NCBI RefSeq assembly: GCF_000308615.1
Contig: NZ_BAGB01000173.1
Coordinates: 124,001 to 188,000, forward strand
Source of the DNA: Nocardia jiangxiensis NBRC 101359
GTDB taxonomy: Bacteria; Actinomycetota; Actinomycetes; Mycobacteriales; Mycobacteriaceae
Length of the DNA stretch: 64,000 bases
Direction: 5' to 3'
Within the stretch, counting starts at the first letter, position 1. Every line of letters starts with the position of its first letter. The notes beneath the pieces are model-generated. The model had not been told where the DNA came from. It saw only the letters and a program-made list of their open reading frames with translations, and ran no database searches. Shown piece after piece: positions 61,001 to 64,000 of this stretch. The position numbers and the translations under genes are program-made.

Positions 61001-61563
61001 CGTGCCAGCGTCGGGCCCGTCAGCACCAGTTCCACGGCGTCGGACAGATTCTCGATACTCGCCGCGATCATCCTCGGCTCGGTCTCGGCCACGATGGCCT
61101 GCAGTCCGGTGACCGGCGCACTGGTCTGCAGTGGCACCGCCACCGCGCCGAGCCGGATCATCGCCGTATCGAGAATCGTGTAGTCGACGCTGGTGAAACC
61201 CAGCATGCAGACCCGATCCCCGGGCCGCAACGGACTCACCGCATTACCGGCCGAAGCTCTCGCGACCCACCCGGCGCGGTCCCACAACTCGCGGTAGCTG
61301 ATGGTCTCGAACCGGGGCAGCACATCGAGCGAGCGGCGGCCGGTCTGCGGGTCGATGACCAATTCCACCGCACGCTGACCGAGCGCCGGCCGGTCCGCGT
61401 AGCCCGCCGTGATCGTTCGTACGATCTCCGCGAGCCGGAGCCCGGGTTGCTCGATCGCCTCGGTCACCGCTTCGTCCGGCCGGGCATCGGCGAACTGCCG
61501 GTCAGTGGCGCACAAATCGGCGACGCGGCGTGCGAGCCGCTCTTCACGCATATCAGCCGACAC
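58030..61563 (-). CDS. car: Carboxylic acid reductase
   Basis: A 1,177-residue three-domain enzyme that reduces a carboxylic acid to the aldehyde with ATP and NADPH. The adenylation domain has the P-loop-like YTSGSTGAPKG at residues 253-263 and a core through about 640. A carrier domain holds Ser691 in LGGDSLS as the phosphopantetheine site. The reductase domain begins with LTGATGFLGR near residue 788 and has Tyr/Lys in GYGNSKWAGE near 957. The N-terminus and length match the Nocardia enzyme. GTG 61563 has a strong AGGAGGAGGACC site; ATG 61551 is an alternative. Activity requires a phosphopantetheinyl transferase, which is not in this window. Confidence 0.95.
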   Translation of the reverse strand: MSADMREERLARRVADLCATDRQFADARPDEAVTEAIEQPGLRLAEIVRTITAGYADRPALGQRAVELVIDPQTGRRSLDVLPRFETISYRELWDRAGWVARASAGNAVSPLRPGDRVCMLGFTSVDYTILDTAMIRLGAVAVPLQTSAPVTGLQAIVAETEPRMIAASIENLSDAVELVLTGPTLARLVVFDYHPEVDDEREAFDAARARLARADRDVVVETLADLVERGRALPGTPEMATGDNDSLALLIYTSGSTGAPKGAMYPQRMVADLWRRSFGAVWGRRGADPSITLNFMPMSHVLGRGTMYGALGGGGTVYFTAKSDLSTLLEDLALVRPTQLTFVPRIWDMLFQEFHSELARRSFDGVDRAALEAEVMAEQRQNMLGGRFVVAFTGSAPISTELRAFVESYLDMHLMDGYGSTEAWPIYIDGLVQRPPVIDYKLVDVPDLGYFHTDRPHPRGELLVKSDTVFPGYYKRPDVTAEVFDQDGYYRTGDVMAEVGPDRLVYLDRRNNVLKLSQGEFVTVSKLEAVFGDSPLIEQIYIYGNSARAYLLAVVVPSKDASARSGGDTSALERLLSDELQKIGRTAGLQSYEIPRDFIMETTPFTPENGLLTGIRKLARPKLKERYGERLEHLYTETAEGQAEELRALRRNGSDRPVLETVGRAAAALLGVAAGDLRPDAHFTDLGGDSLSALTFGNLLHEIFDVDVPVGVIVSPATDLRALAAYIEAQRARDGKRPTFATVHGRDATEVHARDLTLDKFIDAELLDTAATLPRASAQVRTVLLTGATGFLGRFLALEWLERLSLVGGRLICLVRATDDTAARARLDAVFDSGDTQLLRHYRELAADHLEVVAGDKGEADLGLDRQRWQQLADTVDLIVDPAALVNHVLPYSQLFGPNALGTAELIRIALTTKLKPFIYLSTVGVGDQITPSAFTEDADIRAISPDRAINDDYANGYGNSKWAGEVLLREAHDLCGLPVSVFRCDMILTDTEYLGQLNLPDMFTRLMLSLVATGIAPGSFYELDAEGHRQRAHYDGLPVDFIAEAIATLGQHPADGFETYHVMNPYDDGIGLDEYVDWLTEAGYAIQRIPDYAAWLHRFDTAMRALPEQQRQYSLLPLLHSYRHPAKPISGSIAPTDHFRSAVQAAKIGHDKDIPHVSAPIIVKYITDLQLLQLL

Positions 61564-61639
61564 GATGGGTCCTCCTCCTACGGTCGATCGCGGGTAAAGC
61601 GAAAACATCCTCCGTTGTGCTGGGGGCGAAGTCTTTTCG

Positions 61640-61890
61640 AACTCTCCGACTGCAATTGCCGTCAGCCGAGTCGTATGCCGGCATCTCGGTGCTTCGGGCG
61701 ACCAGACGCCCGGTCCGATCCCAGAACGTGTTCGTCTCGTCGACACGCTGTCCGTCGATCGGGTGATCCCGCTGCGGCAGGGCCCGTACGCAGACGGTGA
61801 GCTCGAACCTGGGGACTCGGCCGGAGACGTCGACCACGAACTGCAGCGAAATCGGGTCGAACGGCTCGCCGTGCGGCAGCGCCGGTCGAG
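61640..61890 (-). pseudogene. C-terminal fragment of a thioesterase-like protein
   Basis: About 75 residues with the strand pattern of TesB-like/acyl-CoA thioesterases: GEPFDPISLQFVVDVSGRVP, FELTVCVRALP and FWDRTGRLVARSTEM. The N-terminal hot-dog domain is absent: upstream residues show no similarity. The frame runs on to a stop at 61553, overlapping the car start. Confidence 0.5.
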
Positions 61891-62289
61891 CGGCGCCACC
61901 GGCCACCCTCGCAGTTCGTCCCGTCCGCCGGGTGACCACTGGCAACACTGCCGAAGCTCGGCTCGAGCCGGACATCGACCTCCCCATCATAGCCACGCGC
62001 TCTGGGGCGGGAAGCCGCCGACCGAGACGCGCGGCAGTCCTGGCCGGCGATATTGCCGGCATCGTGCACACACTGCGATTCCGCGCCGGTGCACCGGCCA
62101 GCCACCGCTCACCGGGCGGGAGCGCGGGGCAGGTCGGTGACGATGCCGGTCACGTTCCGGCCGAAGGACAGTACGACCCGCAGGCGATCGGTGGCCGGGC
62201 CCGGGTGCCGTCCGGGCTCGGGGACGACCGCGGGCAACTCGGACAGTGCGCGGCCGAGCTCGTCTGCCGCGTCGCGGGGTTGGGTTGCG

Positions 62290-62415
62290 CCACATGCCAG
62301 TACGACGGCATCGAACTCCGTTCGGAGCTGAGTGATGGAGATGTCGACGCCGATTTCCGTGCCGCGGACGACTTCCACGCGGTCGCAGTCGCGTCGGGCC
62401 GGCGCGCGGGCGAGC
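62290..62415 (-). pseudogene. Internal fragment of glutamate synthase small subunit (gltD-like)
   Basis: About 40 residues, with TEIGVDISITQLRTEFDAVV followed by LACGATQPRD, match the region of GltD between its two nucleotide-binding motifs. The sequence on both sides does not continue the family: the N-terminal cysteine clusters and the C-terminus are absent. The downstream in-frame residues (to 62109) are of unknown origin. Confidence 0.55.
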
Positions 62416-63027
62416 TCAGTCGACCTCGGATGCGCCGAAGAGCAGGCCGATGGTGACCGCGCCCGGGTCGGGGACGCCGACGGCGTGGTCGCCGACGTAA
62501 CTGGCCCGGCCTCGGCGGGCGCGGATATCCCTGGTGCTCCGGGCGCCGTCGACAGCGGCTGCTGCCGCGGCCTCGAATGCCTTGTCCACTCCGGTGTCCG
62601 GTGCGAGAGATCGGAGTGCGTCCACGGCGGGGGAGAGGGCGTCGACCAGGGTCTTGTCGCCGACCTGGGCTTCGCCGACGCGCTGGATGGCGGCCAGGCC
62701 CTCGGCCGTGCCCTCCGTCAGCGCCGCGGGGGTCAGGGTGTCGCCGACGGCCCTGCTCAGAGCCTGGAACAGCAGACCGAACAGGGGACCGCTGGTGCCG
62801 CCGACGCGGTCCAGGAAGACGGTCGCGGTTGTGGTGAGAACATCACTCGCGGGGGCGGTTTCGGGCAGGGCGGCGAGTTCGGTGCGCACCAGCGCGACCG
62901 CGCCGGTGATGTTGGTGCCGAAGTCGCCGTCGCCTGCGGCCTGGTCGTAGGCGGTCAGCTGCGGTTCGGCGGCGGTGACCCGGTCGGCGAAGCCGAGGAT
63001 CCAGTGGCGGGCGGTGGGTTCGGTCAT
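62416..63027 (-). CDS. dhaL: Dihydroxyacetone kinase subunit DhaL
   Basis: A 203-residue ADP-binding subunit. Characteristic residues are the aspartate cluster in LTAYDQAAGDGDFGTNITGA, GGTSGPLFGLLFQAL, GDKTLVDALSPAVDALR, and a closing RRGRASYVGDHAVGVPDPGA. It transfers phosphate to dihydroxyacetone bound by DhaK. ATG 63027 overlaps the end of dhaK by 4 bases. The phosphate donor partner DhaM is not in the window. Confidence 0.93.
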   Translation of the reverse strand: MTEPTARHWILGFADRVTAAEPQLTAYDQAAGDGDFGTNITGAVALVRTELAALPETAPASDVLTTTATVFLDRVGGTSGPLFGLLFQALSRAVGDTLTPAALTEGTAEGLAAIQRVGEAQVGDKTLVDALSPAVDALRSLAPDTGVDKAFEAAAAAAVDGARSTRDIRARRGRASYVGDHAVGVPDPGAVTIGLLFGASEVD

Positions 63028-64000
63028 CGTGCGTCCTCGCCGGTTCGGGGGGTTGTGGGCCAGGCAGCGGTGTGGGCGGGTGCGTCCCACAGCTGGGTCA
63101 GTTCGTCGTCGGTGCGGGTCAGCGACAGCGAGAAGCCTCGCATATCCAGTGCGGTCACCAGGGAGCCGACCACCTGACGTTCCAGGACGACGCCGTGATG
63201 GTCGAGAACCGTTGCGAGACGGTCGAATACGCCGTACAGCTCCATCGGGATGGTCGCGCCGAGGCCGTTCGCCATCGCGATGACACGGGACCCCGAGCCC
63301 AGGCCCAGCGCGGACACCAGCGCGCCGGTCATATCGCTGACCAGGGCGTCGATTTCGGTGTCGATACGTATCCGGCCGGAACGTTCGCCGTGAATGCCGA
63401 CTCCGTATTCGACTGCGCCACTGGGAAGTTCGAATGCCGGTCGGCCGGTGCCGGGCGCGGTCTGCGCGGCGGAGGCGATGGCGATGCTGCGGCTGGCGTC
63501 GACGATCCGCTTGCCCAGCGCGGCCAGTTCGGTCAGCGAGCGTCCCTCGTCGGCGGCCGCGCCGAGCAGCTTCTCCACGATCACCGTCGCGCCGGTGCCG
63601 CGGCGGCCCACCGCGATGTCCTCGGAGTCGGTGGCCACGTCGTCGTCCACCAGCACCCGTTCGCAGGCGATGCCATCGTGCTGCAGGCGTTCGGCGGCGA
63701 TGCCGAAGTTGATCCGATCGCCGGTGTAGTTCTTCACGATGTGCAGCACCCCACCGGATTTCGCGACCGCGCGGGATGCCTCGTACACCTGCCGATTGTG
63801 CGGGGAGGCGAAAATCCTTCCGGGACAGGCGGCGTCGAGCATGCCGCGCCCGACGAACCCGGCATGCATCGGCTCGTGCCCCGAACCACCACCGGAGACC
63901 AGCCCGACCACCCGGCCCGGCGCGGGATCGACGGCGCTCAGATAGCCCGGATCCGCGGTGTACGAGACCGATTCGGCGTGCGCGCGGGCGAAGCCTGCGA
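63024..64000 (-). CDS. dhaK: Dihydroxyacetone kinase subunit DhaK (5' end outside window)
   Basis: The frame is open to the right edge and 325 residues are visible. The visible start, AGFARAHAESVSYTADPGYL, is missing only about 15 residues of the family N-terminus. The active-site motif VGLVSGGGSGHEPMHAGFVG and the substrate-binding histidine in YGVGIHGERSGR are present, as are DDDVATDSEDIAVGRRGTG and NGLGATIPMELYG. It binds dihydroxyacetone covalently as a hemiaminal. Operon with dhaL. Confidence 0.93.
   Translation of the reverse strand, partial: AGFARAHAESVSYTADPGYLSAVDPAPGRVVGLVSGGGSGHEPMHAGFVGRGMLDAACPGRIFASPHNRQVYEASRAVAKSGGVLHIVKNYTGDRINFGIAAERLQHDGIACERVLVDDDVATDSEDIAVGRRGTGATVIVEKLLGAAADEGRSLTELAALGKRIVDASRSIAIASAAQTAPGTGRPAFELPSGAVEYGVGIHGERSGRIRIDTEIDALVSDMTGALVSALGLGSGSRVIAMANGLGATIPMELYGVFDRLATVLDHHGVVLERQVVGSLVTALDMRGFSLSLTRTDDELTQLWDAPAHTAAWPTTPRTGEDAR

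Larger units (their letters stand above)
61564..62415. other. Gap of gene fragments upstream of car
   Basis: These 852 bases contain no intact gene I can support. On the minus strand there are two recognisable fragments, listed separately: part of an acyl-CoA thioesterase and part of gltD. Long open frames exist on the plus strand, but their composition is that of shadows. Confidence 0.5.

Noticed and set aside
1..64000. Mobile element or prophage
   Set aside because: No transposase, integrase, phage gene or flanking inverted repeats were found; gene remnants are the only sign of rearrangement.

Overview
The window is high-GC, densely coded actinobacterial DNA, most likely from Nocardia or a close relative. 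Pointers are a Nocardia-type carboxylic acid reductase (1,177 aa, GTG start behind a strong ribosome binding site), a giant protein with a WXG100/CpnT-like N-terminus, actinobacterial IclR, GntR, LysR and HxlR regulators, frequent GTG/TTG starts and many 4-base ATGA overlaps. I see no rRNA, tRNA, CRISPR array, transposase or integrase.

Layout. (1) 1-12,600: the end of a flavoprotein gene coupled to a hydantoinase-type amidohydrolase; a divergent AraC regulator and acyl-CoA-dehydrogenase-like flavoprotein; a sugar-isomerase-like protein; a membrane-anchored esterase; a divergent MFS exporter/LysR pair with a clear palindromic operator; a secreted CocE/X-Pro-type hydrolase. (2) 12,694-22,785: a divergent catabolic locus. 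The left arm encodes SnoaL-like, flavin reductase, NCS1 permease, RibBA and ABM-like proteins. The right arm encodes two tandem PF06684 proteins, an alpha/beta hydrolase, an aldehyde dehydrogenase and a luciferase-like monooxygenase. A GntR gene follows. A shared motif, CTTGCAT, lies at the predicted transcription starts of both arms and upstream of gntR. The parts resemble the Rut pyrimidine pathway and the pyridine ring-opening pathway, so I infer oxidative opening of a nitrogen heterocycle, with RibBA and flavin reductase supplying reduced flavin. (3) 22,786-29,276: a VOC pseudogene, an alpha/beta hydrolase, and a polar amino acid ABC importer operon ending in a class II glutamine amidotransferase, controlled by a divergent LysR gene.

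(4) 29,277-43,346: a 4,395-residue protein, the most striking object here. It has a CpnT-like secretion N-terminus, repeat-rich linkers, a papain-like domain with intact Cys/His/Asp, repeated beta-rich modules, a long charged helix, an OTU-like cysteine protease domain, a heptapeptide repeat tract and a second papain-like domain that has lost Cys and His. It looks like a type VII-secreted polymorphic toxin or effector. A 17-bp tandem repeat runs through its stop codon.

(5) 43,347-47,212: an ABC exporter (ATPase and permease) next to a NarL-type two-component system. (6) 47,227-51,116: an SDR, SnoaL-like and zinc-less-type alcohol dehydrogenase operon with a divergent IclR gene whose 3' end has been tandemly duplicated into decayed copies. 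(7) 51,117-57,872: a secreted alpha/beta hydrolase, a SnoaL-like protein, an epimerase-like oxidoreductase, an aldehyde dehydrogenase, a QueG-like iron-sulfur protein and a short HxlR-like regulator. (8) 57,945-64,000: the carboxylic acid reductase gene, a stretch holding thioesterase and gltD fragments, and dhaL-dhaK, the latter cut by the window edge.
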